NCBI GenBank assembly: GCA_035307765.1
Contig: DATGHU010000023.1
Span: 1-64,000, forward strand
Direction: 5' to 3'
DNA from: a bacterium
GTDB taxonomy: Bacteria; Sysuimicrobiota; Sysuimicrobiia; Sysuimicrobiales; Segetimicrobiaceae
DNA: 64,000 nucleotides
Position 1 is the first letter of the stretch. Every line of letters starts with the position of its first letter. This document shows, piece by piece, positions 25,569 through 35,172 of the stretch. A program made the translations under genes and the position numbers. The notes beneath the pieces are model-generated. The model ran no database searches and was not told where the DNA came from. It saw nothing but the letters and a program-made list of their open reading frames with translations.

Positions 25569-26477
25569 GTGCGGATCCTCATGGTGTTTGTTGACGGGGT
25601 GGGGCTGGGTGATCCCGACCCGGCCGCGAACCCACTGGTCCGGGCCGAGACGCCCACGATTCGTCGGCTCCTAGGGGGCCCGCTGGCCGGGCGCGGCCCG
25701 GTTAGGACCGAGCAGGCCGTGATGGTGCCCCTCGACGCCCGGTTGGGGGTTCCCGGCTTGCCCCAGAGCGCGACGGGGCAGGTCACGCTCCTCACGGGGG
25801 AGAACGCGCCCGCGCTGGCGGGCCGGCACGTCACGGCGTATCCGACGCAGGTCCTGCGGCACCTCCTTTTGGAGCGGGGACTCTTCCCGCGTCTGCGCGC
25901 GGCCGGCGTCGAGGCGACCCTGGCGAACGCCTATACCCAGGACTACTTTGCCGCCGTCGAGGGGCGGCGCCTCCGCCACGCCGCGATCACCCTCAACGCC
26001 ATTCAGGCGGGGATCCCGCTCAGGGGCGTCGACGACCTGAGCGAGGGCCGGGCGGTGTACCACGACCTGACGAATGCGCGTCCGCGCGAGTGGGGCCATC
26101 CCGTCCCCCTGATCTCGCCCGAAGACGCCGGCCGCCACCTCGCCGAAATCTCCGCCGCGCATGCCTTTACGCTGTTCGAGTTCTTCCAGACCGATCTGGC
26201 GGGCCACGGCCGCGTCCCCGACCGCCTCGGCGTGGTGGAGCGGCTCGACCGGTTCCTCGGCGCCACCCTCGCCGCGGTCGATTTGGCGGACACCCTGATG
26301 CTGGTCACCAGCGACCACGGGAACCTGGAGGATGAACGGACGCGGGGGCACACCCTGAACCCCGTGCCGGCGCTTCTCGTCGGGGCGGGGCGGGAACGGA
26401 TGGGGGGGCGGCTGCGCGATCTCACCGACGTCGCTCCCGCCTGTCTCGCCGCGCTTGGGAATGGGGTGCCTCCGTGA
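25569..26477 (+). CDS. Alkaline-phosphatase-superfamily metalloenzyme (phosphopentomutase / phosphoglycerate mutase-like)
   Basis: A 302-residue two-metal enzyme. Metal-binding motifs are FVDGVGLGDPD at the N-terminus and TSDHGNLEDERTRGHT near residue 250 (Asp-His plus His), with an intermediate Asp in FFQTDLAGH. The nucleophile is most likely the Thr in QSATGQVTLLTG. This pattern fits the 'metalloenzyme domain' group that contains phosphopentomutase and cofactor-independent phosphoglycerate mutase, but it is shorter than either and the substrate is unknown. GTG 25569 is preferred over ATG 25560 since the ATG overlaps a -10 element and neither has a ribosome binding site. It overlaps mutS2 by four bases. 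Confidence 0.75.
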   Translation: MRILMVFVDGVGLGDPDPAANPLVRAETPTIRRLLGGPLAGRGPVRTEQAVMVPLDARLGVPGLPQSATGQVTLLTGENAPALAGRHVTAYPTQVLRHLLLERGLFPRLRAAGVEATLANAYTQDYFAAVEGRRLRHAAITLNAIQAGIPLRGVDDLSEGRAVYHDLTNARPREWGHPVPLISPEDAGRHLAEISAAHAFTLFEFFQTDLAGHGRVPDRLGVVERLDRFLGATLAAVDLADTLMLVTSDHGNLEDERTRGHTLNPVPALLVGAGRERMGGRLRDLTDVAPACLAALGNGVPP

Positions 26478-28843
26478 CCCCCCGCTCGCTTCGGGTCCTG
26501 GAGTTCTCGGCGATCTCCGACCGACTGGCCGCCCGCTGCGCCTCGACGCTGGGCCGCGAAGCGGCGCTGGCCCTGCGCCCCTCTCCGGTGCTCGCGGAGG
26601 TGGCCCGCGCACAGCAGGAGACCTCCGAGGCGCGGGGGCTGGCCGAGACGGGGAGCGGCCTCCCGGTCCAAGGGATCCGCGAGATCCGCGATGCGGTTCA
26701 CCGGGCGGCGATCGGCGGCGGCCTCGACATCCGGGAACTGCTCGATATCCGCGACACCGTCGCCGTCGCCCGGAGCGTGAAGGGGTTTGTGCTGGCGCGG
26801 CGGGCGGAGGTCCCGATGCTCGCGGAGGTGGCCGAGTCCGTCGTCGTTTTTCCGGATCTGGAAGAGGCGATCGGTCGGGCGATCGGCCCGGACGGCGAGA
26901 TCCTCGACGGGGCGAGCCCCGAGCTGGGGAAGATTCGACGCGAGCGGCGGACGGCGGAATCGCGGCTGCGCGACCGGCTGGAGGGCGTGCTGCGGACCCC
27001 GGCGATCGTCCGAATGCTGCGCGAGTCGTTGATCACGATCCGCGGCGACCGGTACACGGTGCCGGTACGGGCGGAGTTCCGAAACCAGTTTCCGGGGGTG
27101 GCACACGATCAGTCGTCGAGCGGCGTGACGGTCTTCATGGAGCCGCTGGTGGTGGTCCCGCTCGGCAACGCCGTCCGCGAGCTCGCCATCAAGGAGCGCG
27201 AGGAGGTGGCCCGCATCCTCGCCGCGTTGAGCGGCGCGGTGGGGGGAGCGGCCGAAGATCTCGCCGTCACCCTCGAGGGACTGGCAGCGCTCGACCTGGC
27301 GGCGGCCAAGGCGTGCCTCAGCCTGGAGATGGCGGGATCCGCGCCCCGGCTCAACGCTGAGGGGCGACTGGACCTGCACACCGCCCGGCACCCCCTGCTC
27401 GCGGGGCAGGTCGTCCCCGTGGACGTGCAGTTGGGCGGGCGGTTTCGCACGCTGATCATCACCGGGCCGAACACGGGGGGGAAGACCGTGACCCTGAAGA
27501 CCGTGGGGCTCCTGACGCTCATGGCCCAGGCCGGCCTCCACATTCCCACCTCTCCCGACAGCGAGGTGGCGGTGTTTCCCCACGTCTACGCCGACATCGG
27601 CGACGAGCAGAGCATCGAGCAGAATCTCTCCACATTTTCCTCGCACCTCACCGCCATCGTCGAGATCCTCCGCGACCTGGACCGCGATCCTCCCGGGACC
27701 GCGCGCGCCCTGATCCTCCTCGACGAGGTGGGGGCCGGTACCGATCCCACCGAGGGCGTCGCGCTCGCCCGCGCTCTGATCGAGGCGCTGCACGCGGTGG
27801 GCGTTTGCACCGCCGTCACCACCCATTACAACGAATTGAAGGCGATGCCGTATACGCACCCCGGCATGGAAAACGCCTCGGTCGAGTTTGACGAGATCAC
27901 CCTGCGGCCGACGTACCGGCTGCTGATCGGCACCCCCGGCCACAGCAACGCGCTCGCGATCGCGGAGCGGCTGGGGCTCGACCCGGGGATCGTGGCGAGG
28001 GCGCGGAGCACGCTGTCGCAGCAGGACGCCGACCTCACCCAGGTGCTGCGGTCGGTCGAGGCCGAGCGCGAGGCTCTGGCCCGCGAACGCGACGCCGCCG
28101 CCCGCGCCCGCCGGGAGCTCGAGCTCAGGCAAGCGCAGGTGGAGGAGGATGCGCGCCGCCTCGACGCGCAGCGGCGCGTGCTGTTTGAGCAGGCACAGGC
28201 CGAGGTGCGGTCGGCGGTGCGGCGCGGCCGCGAGGAACTCCAGGGCCTGTTGGCGTCGATCAAGGCGAGTCCGTCTCCCCAGGCCGCCGCCCAGGCGCGC
28301 GCGCACCTCCAGGAGTTGAGCCGCACCGCCGACCGCTACGGAGCGCACGCGCAGTCGCCCGCGGCGGGAGCGCCTCCCGAAGACCTCCGCGTCGGGGAGA
28401 CCGTGCTGGTCGTGTCGCTCGGCCAGCCGGCGGTGGTGGAGGTCGCTCCCGATCACCGGGGCGAGGTCGAGGTGCGAGCCGGCAGCCTGAAGGTTCGCGT
28501 GCCGATCGCCGATCTCAGGCGGCTCTCCGCGCCCGAGGCACCCGATCCGGTGCGTACCCCGCTCGCGTCCCCGGGGCTCGAGAAGGCGCTCCAGGTGCCG
28601 TCTTCGGTGGATCTCCGCGGGATGGCCGCCGATGACGCCATCTTGGAGCTCGACAAGTACCTCGACGACGCGGGCCTGGCCGGGCTGGAGCGGGTGACCG
28701 TGATTCACGGCAAGGGCACCGGCGCCCTCCGCCACGCCGTCCGCGAGCATCTTTCCCACCACCCCGAGGTCGCCGCGTTCCGGCTGGGCGGGGACGGCGA
28801 GGGGGGGACCGGGGCGACGATCGTGGAGCTCGCACGCCGGTGA
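26474..28843 (+). CDS. mutS2: Endonuclease MutS2
   Basis: A 789-residue MutS2, a MutS homologue without the mismatch-recognition domain; it suppresses recombination and in Firmicutes acts on collided ribosomes or branched DNA. Core/lever domains ~1-310, ATPase with Walker A GPNTGGKT (~330), Walker B LILLDEVGAGTDP (~415) and signature STFSSHL (~380). A long charged coiled coil (~505-600) is followed by a C-terminal Smr nuclease domain with SSVDLRGM (~710) and VIHGKGTGALR. All motifs are intact. It starts at GTG inside the previous stop and overlaps the next gene by four bases, consistent with one operon. Confidence 0.96.
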   Translation: MTPRSLRVLEFSAISDRLAARCASTLGREAALALRPSPVLAEVARAQQETSEARGLAETGSGLPVQGIREIRDAVHRAAIGGGLDIRELLDIRDTVAVARSVKGFVLARRAEVPMLAEVAESVVVFPDLEEAIGRAIGPDGEILDGASPELGKIRRERRTAESRLRDRLEGVLRTPAIVRMLRESLITIRGDRYTVPVRAEFRNQFPGVAHDQSSSGVTVFMEPLVVVPLGNAVRELAIKEREEVARILAALSGAVGGAAEDLAVTLEGLAALDLAAAKACLSLEMAGSAPRLNAEGRLDLHTARHPLLAGQVVPVDVQLGGRFRTLIITGPNTGGKTVTLKTVGLLTLMAQAGLHIPTSPDSEVAVFPHVYADIGDEQSIEQNLSTFSSHLTAIVEILRDLDRDPPGTARALILLDEVGAGTDPTEGVALARALIEALHAVGVCTAVTTHYNELKAMPYTHPGMENASVEFDEITLRPTYRLLIGTPGHSNALAIAERLGLDPGIVARARSTLSQQDADLTQVLRSVEAEREALARERDAAARARRELELRQAQVEEDARRLDAQRRVLFEQAQAEVRSAVRRGREELQGLLASIKASPSPQAAAQARAHLQELSRTADRYGAHAQSPAAGAPPEDLRVGETVLVVSLGQPAVVEVAPDHRGEVEVRAGSLKVRVPIADLRRLSAPEAPDPVRTPLASPGLEKALQVPSSVDLRGMAADDAILELDKYLDDAGLAGLERVTVIHGKGTGALRHAVREHLSHHPEVAAFRLGGDGEGGTGATIVELARR

Positions 28844-29781
28844 GCGCGGGGCTGCACGCGCACGGTCCGCACGGCCGCCCGGCCGGGGCGGCGGACCCTC
28901 GTCAGCCCTTCGTCGCGGCGCTCCTCGTGACCATCGGCCTGATGGCCGTCGAGGCGGTCGGCGGGTGGCTCACCGGCAGCCTGGCGCTGGTCGCCGATGC
29001 CGGGCACCTGTTGGTGGACGTAGGGACGCTGGGGCTCGGCTGTGCCGCGAGTTGGCTGGCCGCCCGGCCGGCGACCCCCCGGATGTCCTACGGCTACCGG
29101 CGGGCGGAGATCCTCGCCGCCGCCACGAACGGCCTGGCGCTCTGGGCCGTGGCGGCCGCGATCATCTACGAGGCCGTGGCTCGGTTTCGGACGCCGCACG
29201 CCGTCTCGGCCCCGGGGATGCTTGTGGTGGCGCTGCTCGGGCTGTGCGGCAACCTGGCGGCGAGCGCGGTGCTGGCCCAGGGACGGGAGGAGAACCTCAA
29301 CCTCCGCGTGGCGTTCGCTCATGTCCTCGCCGATGCCGCCGCCGCGGTCGGGACGATCGCCGCGAGCCTCGTCATCCTCACCACGGGATGGACGCGGGCC
29401 GACGCCGTGGCGGGGGTTGCGATCGCGGCGCTGATCTTCGCTGGATCGTGGCCGTTGCTCCGGGAGGCGGTGCAGATCTTGATGGAGGGGACCCCCCACC
29501 GGCTCTCGCTGTTCGAGGTGGAGGAGGCGATGCGGGGGGTGCCGGGGGTGGTGAACATCCACGATCTGCACATCTGGTCGCTGACCTCCGGCGTGGAGGC
29601 GGTGAGCGGTCACGTCTTGATCGCCGACGGGCGGGAGAGCCAGCGGGTGCTCGCGGACCTCTGCCGGTTGCTGAACACCCGCTACGGCCTCGGGCACGTC
29701 ACGCTGCAGGTGGAGGACGAGGAGTTCGCCGATTCGGGCCACCCCAACTGCACGCCGCGCGCGGGGACAACGTCCGGGTGA
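28840..29781 (+). CDS. Cation diffusion facilitator (Zn/Co/Cd-type metal exporter)
   Basis: A 313-residue CDF transporter of the CzcD/ZitB group, exchanging a divalent metal for protons. Six membrane spans are visible between residues ~25 and 210. The metal site is formed by the DAGHLLVD motif in TM2 and AHVLAD in TM5, i.e. the HD-HD type typical of zinc transporters. A short His-containing N-terminus (HAHGPHG) precedes TM1. The C-terminal cytoplasmic ferredoxin-like domain follows from ~210 (VEEAMRGVPGVVNIHDLHIWSL). Start GTG 28840 overlaps mutS2. The last 20 bp carry the tyrS promoter. Confidence 0.9.
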   Translation: MSAGLHAHGPHGRPAGAADPRQPFVAALLVTIGLMAVEAVGGWLTGSLALVADAGHLLVDVGTLGLGCAASWLAARPATPRMSYGYRRAEILAAATNGLALWAVAAAIIYEAVARFRTPHAVSAPGMLVVALLGLCGNLAASAVLAQGREENLNLRVAFAHVLADAAAAVGTIAASLVILTTGWTRADAVAGVAIAALIFAGSWPLLREAVQILMEGTPHRLSLFEVEEAMRGVPGVVNIHDLHIWSLTSGVEAVSGHVLIADGRESQRVLADLCRLLNTRYGLGHVTLQVEDEEFADSGHPNCTPRAGTTSG

Positions 29782-29793
29782 GGATGTTATAAT
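29764..29793 (+). promoter_or_regulatory. tyrS promoter, leaderless geometry
   Basis: -35 GGGACA (29764-29769), 18-bp spacer, and extended -10 TGT-TATAAT (hexamer 29788-29793). The GTG start of tyrS is 7 nt after the hexamer, so transcription should begin at or next to the start codon. The promoter lies inside the end of the CDF gene. Confidence 0.75.
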
Positions 29794-29800
29794 CACACGC

Positions 29801-31018
29801 GTGAGCCCCCTCAGCCCCGCCGCCCAACTCGAGCAGCTCAGGCGGGGGACCGTCGAGATCATTACCGAGGACGCGCTGCTCCAAAAGCTGGCCCAGGGGC
29901 GACCGCTGCGGATCAAGCTCGGGTTGGACCCCACCGCTCCCGACATCCATATCGGCAACGCCATCGTGCTGCAGAAGCTGCGGCAATTTCAGGATTTGGG
30001 CCACGAGGCGATCCTGGTGATCGGCGATTTTACGGGGCTGATCGGTGATCCATCGGGGAAATCCGAGACCCGTCCGGCGCTCACCCCCGCCCAGATCGAG
30101 GACAACGCCCGGACCTACCGTGATCAGTACGGCCTGATTCTCGACCCGGCCCGGACACGCGTCGTCTTCAACAGCCACTGGTTGGGGGCGATGAAATTCT
30201 ACGACGTGATCAAGCTGGCCAGCCGCACCACGGTGCACCGGATCTTGGAGCGCGACGACTTTGCGAAGCGGTACGCGGAGCACCTGCCGATTCATCTGCA
30301 CGAGCTGCTCTACCCGCTGTGTCAGGCCTACGATTCGGTGGCGATCGAGGCCGACGTCGAGCTCGGCGGCACCGACCAGAAGTTCAACAACTTAATGGGG
30401 CGCGAGCTCCAGCGCGAGCTGGGGCAGGAGCCGCAGGTGGTCGTGCTCACCCCGCTGCTGCCCGGGCTCGACGGCGTGCAGAAGATGAGCAAGAGCCTGG
30501 GCAACGCGATCGGGATCACCGATCCGCCGAGCGAAATGTACGGTAAGGGGATGTCGCTCGCGGATGCCCTGATGATTCCGTATTTCGAGTACTGCACCCT
30601 GATGCCGCTCCCCCAGGTCCGCGAGCTGGAGGGCGACCTGGCGGCCGGGCGGGCCCACCCCCGCGATGTGAAGGCGCGGCTGGCCCGGGAGATCACCGCC
30701 CGCTACCACGGCGAGACGGCGGCGCGGGCGGCGGCGGTCGAGTTTGAACGCGTGTTTGCGTCCCACCAGCTGCCCGAGGAGATCCCCGACGTGGACCTCC
30801 CGTCCGACCGGCTCCGCGGCGGCGCCATCCGATTGGTCCGCCTCTTGGTGGAGACCGGGTTGGCCGATTCGAACGGCGAGGCCCGCCGTCTGATCAGCCA
30901 GGGGGGCGTCAGCCTGAACGGCGAGCGCATCAACCAGGATGTCGACGTCGCGGTCCGGGACGGAATGCTCATCCGCGTCGGCCGGCGCCGGTTCGCCCGC
31001 GTTCGCCTCGGCGAGTAA
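29801..31018 (+). CDS. tyrS: Tyrosine-tRNA ligase
   Basis: A 405-residue class I synthetase that charges tRNA-Tyr. The HIGH-type motif is DIHIGN (~50), the tyrosine pocket includes the YPLCQAYDSVAIEADVELGGTDQKFN segment (~170-195), and KMSKS is intact (~229). A C-terminal S4 RNA-binding domain is present (RLISQGGVSLNGERI, ~365-380). It is of the TyrRS type with HIGN rather than HLGH. No ribosome binding site precedes GTG 29801, and the -10 box ends 7 nt before it, so a leaderless mRNA is likely. There is no T-box here, in contrast to pheS. Confidence 0.95.
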   Translation: MSPLSPAAQLEQLRRGTVEIITEDALLQKLAQGRPLRIKLGLDPTAPDIHIGNAIVLQKLRQFQDLGHEAILVIGDFTGLIGDPSGKSETRPALTPAQIEDNARTYRDQYGLILDPARTRVVFNSHWLGAMKFYDVIKLASRTTVHRILERDDFAKRYAEHLPIHLHELLYPLCQAYDSVAIEADVELGGTDQKFNNLMGRELQRELGQEPQVVVLTPLLPGLDGVQKMSKSLGNAIGITDPPSEMYGKGMSLADALMIPYFEYCTLMPLPQVRELEGDLAAGRAHPRDVKARLAREITARYHGETAARAAAVEFERVFASHQLPEEIPDVDLPSDRLRGGAIRLVRLLVETGLADSNGEARRLISQGGVSLNGERINQDVDVAVRDGMLIRVGRRRFARVRLGE

Positions 31019-31027
31019 CTCCGACAC

Positions 31028-32637
31028 GTGGCCAGGCGCGAGCGGGGCGGCGGTCGGTCCGCCCCCGGCGAACCCGGTTCTCTGCCTCGACCGAACGGCC
31101 CCGCGCCGTGGGAGGGACGTCACCTCTCCCCCGGCCTCTATCGCTGGGGGCTCGTCCTGGCCGCCGCGTTGGGGGCCGCGCTCCGCGTCGCCGATCTCGG
31201 CCGTCCGTTCAACGGCTTCGGCGCCACCGGGTGGAACGAGGGGCACTACGCGCTGATCGCGCTGAACTTTGATCGGTACGGGCTCTGGTCCCAGCACGAC
31301 GACCTCGGGGCGGATTACACGTTCTCCCCCGGGGTGCCCTGGTTGATCTGGCTGGCGTTCCGGGCGTTCGGCCCGCACGAGTGGGCGGCGCGGCTCCCGG
31401 GGGTCCTCTGCGGCGTCGCGGCGATTGTGCTCGTGGCCGCACTCGTCCGCCGGTTGCTCGGGAGCGAGCAGGTTGCCCTCGCCGCCGCGGGGTTCGTGGC
31501 GACCGCTCCGGGGATCGTCTACTACTCGCAAAACACCCAGCTGGACACTCCCAGCATCGCCTGCGCGCTGGCCGCCGCGGTGTCCGTGCTGCGGCACCGC
31601 GACTCCGGGGGTGGGAGGGAGCTGATCGCGGCCGGGGTGTGGGCCGCCCTCGCCGTGTGGTTCAAGTTCACCGCGGTACTCGTCTACCCGGCGCTCCTCG
31701 CCTGGTGGTGGGCCCTCCGTCCCCGTCGACCTCTCTCGGCCGCGTTCGCGGCCGCGGCGTGTGTCGCCCTAACCGTCCTGCCGAGCGCGGCGTGGGTGCT
31801 GTACGGCGAATGGACGGGGCGGACCGTGGGGAGCTTCTACCATCGCCCCTGGACGCTGCGGGGGGTCGAGCAGGCGCTGATCGAGATACCGCTGATCGTG
31901 ATGTCGCACCTGTTCGTTCCGATCGGGGCGCTTCTCCTGGCCGGGATCCCGATCGCCTGGCGCTGGCGCCCGCGCTTTCGCTGGCTCGGCATCTGGTGCT
32001 GGCCGTGGGTATCGCTGTTCCTAGTGTTTCCGTATTCCAGCGTCGTCAACCGGTACTACGATCTCCCGGCGACGTACCTCCTCGTGACGCTGGCGGCGTT
32101 GGGGCTGTGGGCGGCGCTGGCCGCGCGGCGTTCGGCCGACGCGCTCGGCCGCGCGGTGCTGATCGGGCTCGGGATCGTCGTCGCACTGAACGCCGCGTAC
32201 GTGCTGTGGGATCCGACGACCGATCGTTTGAGCCGGACGATGACCGCGCATCCCGCACCGCTCGATCCGGCGCCGTTCTACTCGGCAAAAGTTGTGGCGC
32301 GCCTCCCGCGGGGGCACACGGTGGTAGACGCGCCCCAGACGATGTTCTATGCGGGGGGGGATCCGGCGTGGGTGATCCTCATCGGCGGCGACGGCGACGT
32401 CCGGAGGGCGATCGACCGGGAAACCTTCGACTACATCCTGCTCAACGATTACTGGCACTCCCAGCCGCCGTACTACCCTGTCGACGACGCGCTGCGCTCC
32501 AGGCTGGCGCGTCATCGTTACGTCCAGATCGCCCCCGCCGCGTGGGCGCACACGTCCGCAGGGCAGAAGGGATGGATCCCACCCTCCCGCCCCTACATTG
32601 ACGCGCGGAAGGGCTTCCGAGTAGTATGGGATCCGGC

Positions 32638-32647
<10 letters not shown>
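31028..32647 (+). CDS. Polytopic glycosyltransferase, GT39/PMT-like (ArnT family)
   Basis: A 539-residue membrane protein with a charged N-terminal tail (~1-38) and about ten hydrophobic segments up to ~residue 400, then a soluble extracytoplasmic C-terminus. The first periplasmic loop contains GFGATGWNEGHYAL, where the acidic residue is expected to be catalytic in GT-C enzymes, and YYSQNTQLDTPS later matches the family. It likely transfers a sugar from a lipid-linked donor onto a protein or lipid. The TAG stop (32645-32647) is provided by the tRNA-Ile gene, and the last codons carry the tRNA promoter. Start GTG 31028 is 9 bp after tyrS. Confidence 0.8.
32598..32627 (+). promoter_or_regulatory. 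tRNA-Ile promoter inside the glycosyltransferase gene
   Basis: TTGACG (32598-32603), 18-bp spacer, TAGTAT (32622-32627). The transcript would start about 4 nt before the mature tRNA. The sequence lies within the last 17 codons of the upstream CDS. Confidence 0.65.
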
Positions 32648-32714
<67 letters not shown>

Positions 32715-32815
32715 TAATTTATCAATGCAGGATCGATCTTGTGTTGGTCTGGAGAATCGATAGGGCTGTCCGATCAGTGCTGGACGCCGCATCTACCCTG
32801 GAAATCTAGCGTCAG

Positions 32816-33703
32816 CTATTGTGGAACGCACACGCGGTCGATGAAGGCGCGTAACACTAGATTGGTCTTCACCGGATCGCGGCCGAAATTGTGATGCCCC
32901 CCACCAATCACCGTGACCACGGGAGCGCCGGTCGCTTCAGCAATCGCGACACCATGGGTGTATGAGACGATCTTGTCCTGATCTCCGTGAATGACGAGTA
33001 CGGAGCATCGGATCGACCGGTAAAGGGCCACGGCCTCCTCCGGGTGCTCGGTGAGGTGCGTCAAGACGCCGCGCCCTTCGATCGTCGCAATGAGCACCTC
33101 CGGCGTCGTCTCCAACCCCCAGGCCACCCCATCCTCGATGTGTTTACTGGAATGTGGCTCCGAGAAGACCTTGGAGAAGAAAAATTCCAGGAACCCCCGA
33201 TAGTCTTTGCGCCAGTAGTGACGATTGTGCTTGGCCCAGCCGTCCTCGGTTTCAAGGCGATCCTCAAAACTGTACACCGCTCGCTCTGGCAGCGGCCGCC
33301 CCAGCGGCGACCTGGAACCGATCATGACCGCGGCCAGCACCCGGTCCGGATGGTGCGCGGCCAGCAGCGCCGCAAGCCACCCGCCAGTGGAAAGACCCAC
33401 CATGACGGCGCGCTCGGTCCGAGTCGCGTCCATGACAGCCAGCGCATCCTGGACATACTCGGTGTCCGCATACGCCTGCGAGGTCAGCGGACGATCGGAC
33501 CTGCCGTTTCCCCGTGGATCGAAAGTGACGACGCGGTAGTGGCGCGCGAAATAGGGAACCTGCGCCTTCCAGATGCGAGAGTGGCAGATCGCCCAAGCGG
33601 GCAGGAAGAGCACGGTCGGCGTCCCGTTCCCATAGATCTCGTAGAACGTGCGAACGCCGCCGCGCTCGACGTATCCTTCCTGGTCAGGGTACCGGGCCCG
33701 CAT
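32816..33703 (-). CDS. Alpha/beta-fold hydrolase
   Basis: A 295-residue alpha/beta hydrolase of the haloperoxidase/epoxide-hydrolase-like group. Visible features are the strand-turn VVTFDPRGNGRSDRP (oxyanion loop region), nucleophile elbow VGLSTGG (Ser, ~residue 107), acid in VIHGDQDKIV (~243), and catalytic His in GGGHHNFG (~272). No signal peptide. ATG 33703 is chosen for GGGGAG upstream; a longer frame is unsupported. Its start overlaps the end of the MurG-like glycosyltransferase by 20 bp, so the two are coupled. Substrate unknown; a role in modification of the same glycolipid or secondary metabolite is possible. Confidence 0.85.
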   Translation of the reverse strand: MRARYPDQEGYVERGGVRTFYEIYGNGTPTVLFLPAWAICHSRIWKAQVPYFARHYRVVTFDPRGNGRSDRPLTSQAYADTEYVQDALAVMDATRTERAVMVGLSTGGWLAALLAAHHPDRVLAAVMIGSRSPLGRPLPERAVYSFEDRLETEDGWAKHNRHYWRKDYRGFLEFFFSKVFSEPHSSKHIEDGVAWGLETTPEVLIATIEGRGVLTHLTEHPEEAVALYRSIRCSVLVIHGDQDKIVSYTHGVAIAEATGAPVVTVIGGGHHNFGRDPVKTNLVLRAFIDRVCVPQ

Positions 33704-35051
33704 CAGCGCTCCCCGGCGTTGCGTCCACAGGCAGCTGGCCCACGCCACTTGACCGGGTGCCTGACGAGCTGCCCGACAATAATGCCGCGATCTGCGCCGC
33801 GGTGCGTCTCGCGCCGTCGCGCGGAACCTCACGATAGGTCACCGGCGCCCCGACGAGTTGCTGTAGAGTCTCCGCCACGCGGCGGGGGGTCAAATCCCCA
33901 TACTCCAGCCGGGTGAGGGCCCCATAATGACGCAGCCGGCATGAGACGTGGTGCTGCTGTTCCCAGTGCTTGCGAAGAGGAACGTAGGCGAACGGGCGGC
34001 GCGTGGCTACCAGTTCCATCGTGGTGCTGAGGCCGCCTTGGACGATCGCGGCGTCTGCACACGCCAGGTGTTCGAAGAGGTTGTGCACGTAGGCGCGTTT
34101 TTCCAGGCCGGGTACATCGGCCACGTCCGCCGGCGCGAGGCGCGGACCGGTGACGACGACCATCCGGGCATTGGGCCTCGACTCCGTGAGCAGCGCAAAA
34201 CCGTCCACCACGCGCTCCACTAAGTCGCGCCCAACGCCCGTCCCCCCGACGGCGGCGAATAACAGCGGATACCCGGTGCCATACCTTAGCCGCGCGCGCA
34301 GGGCGGGCGGATCCCGGTACTCCAACGGGTCGAACGGCAAGATGTACCCTACTGGAGCGAACCACTCACGTGCCCAGTCGCGAATGGTTGGCAGTCCGGG
34401 GCCAAATGCCGCGTCCGGAAGGTCATCGTATTCCCCAACATACAATGACAAATCGCGCAGCGCGGGGTACCGAGCGCGCTGTTCGATCATCTCGGCGTTG
34501 TAATCGGCACACAGCGCGGCCTCGCGCGGATCGCCCAGAGGGTCCACGGGCAGAAAGCCGATCACGTCGGTCAGGAAGACGTAGGGGGCCGACTTTAGCT
34601 CCGGATTCTCGTGCAAAAAGTAGTCCACTTCCCACGACTCGTCGCCGATCCACAGATCGTAGGGCGTTTCCTGGACAGCCTCATGAAACAGCATGAAGTT
34701 GGCCACGAGGATCTCGTCCATTCGGCGAAACGCATAAAAGGCGTGGAGCTCGTGCTGCGAGGATTCTTCCTCCCAGTGCGCCGATTCCAGCGCCTGGAGG
34801 TGACTTTTTGGATGGATGCGCTCCCCCGCTGCCTCCAGAGCCACCGTGGCCGGGTGCTGCGCCCACCAATGAATCTCGAGGTCCGGAACGAGCGCGCGCA
34901 GTTCCCGGGCCACCGCCAGGTCGCGCTGGATGTGGCCGAGGCCGATCGATGAGGAGACGAAGATGGCCCGCCTGGGGCGCGTCAACGCGTGGTGCCAGGT
35001 CGATGAGCGGGAGTGTCGCGCGCCACCCGAGGTCCCGATATTCTTCGTCAT
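33684..35051 (-). CDS. MurG/UGT-like glycosyltransferase (GT-B fold)
   Basis: A 455-residue GT-B enzyme. The N-terminal domain opens with RAIFVSSSIGLGHIQRDLAVARELRAL, the GLGH sugar-acceptor loop typical of MurG/UGT proteins. The C-terminal donor domain has LLFAAVGGTGVGRDLV (~270), VHNLFEHLACADAAIVQGGLSTTMELVA (~345, the nucleotide-sugar binding segment with the GG-S/T-E pattern) and YVPLRKHWEQQHH. A Ser/Gly-rich C-terminal tail (~430-455) is probably disordered. No membrane anchor. It lies between a GT39-type gene and a hydrolase, all on the minus strand, suggesting synthesis of a surface glycan or glycolipid. Confidence 0.8.
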   Translation of the reverse strand: MTKNIGTSGGARHSRSSTWHHALTRPRRAIFVSSSIGLGHIQRDLAVARELRALVPDLEIHWWAQHPATVALEAAGERIHPKSHLQALESAHWEEESSQHELHAFYAFRRMDEILVANFMLFHEAVQETPYDLWIGDESWEVDYFLHENPELKSAPYVFLTDVIGFLPVDPLGDPREAALCADYNAEMIEQRARYPALRDLSLYVGEYDDLPDAAFGPGLPTIRDWAREWFAPVGYILPFDPLEYRDPPALRARLRYGTGYPLLFAAVGGTGVGRDLVERVVDGFALLTESRPNARMVVVTGPRLAPADVADVPGLEKRAYVHNLFEHLACADAAIVQGGLSTTMELVATRRPFAYVPLRKHWEQQHHVSCRLRHYGALTRLEYGDLTPRRVAETLQQLVGAPVTYREVPRDGARRTAAQIAALLSGSSSGTRSSGVGQLPVDATPGSADAGPVP

Positions 35052-35172
35052 CGTCGCTCCACCACGATGGCCGACCCGCCACTTGCATTATCAGACTTAC
35101 TCGGCCGTTCTTGCGTCCTCCTGTCGAGCGCAAGAGTTTACACCTGTGCCTTGGTGATTCCTGAATGTGCCG

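Noticed and set aside
32715-32815. Possible att site behind tRNA-Ile
   Set aside because: No second copy of the tRNA 3' end and no integrase gene in the window.
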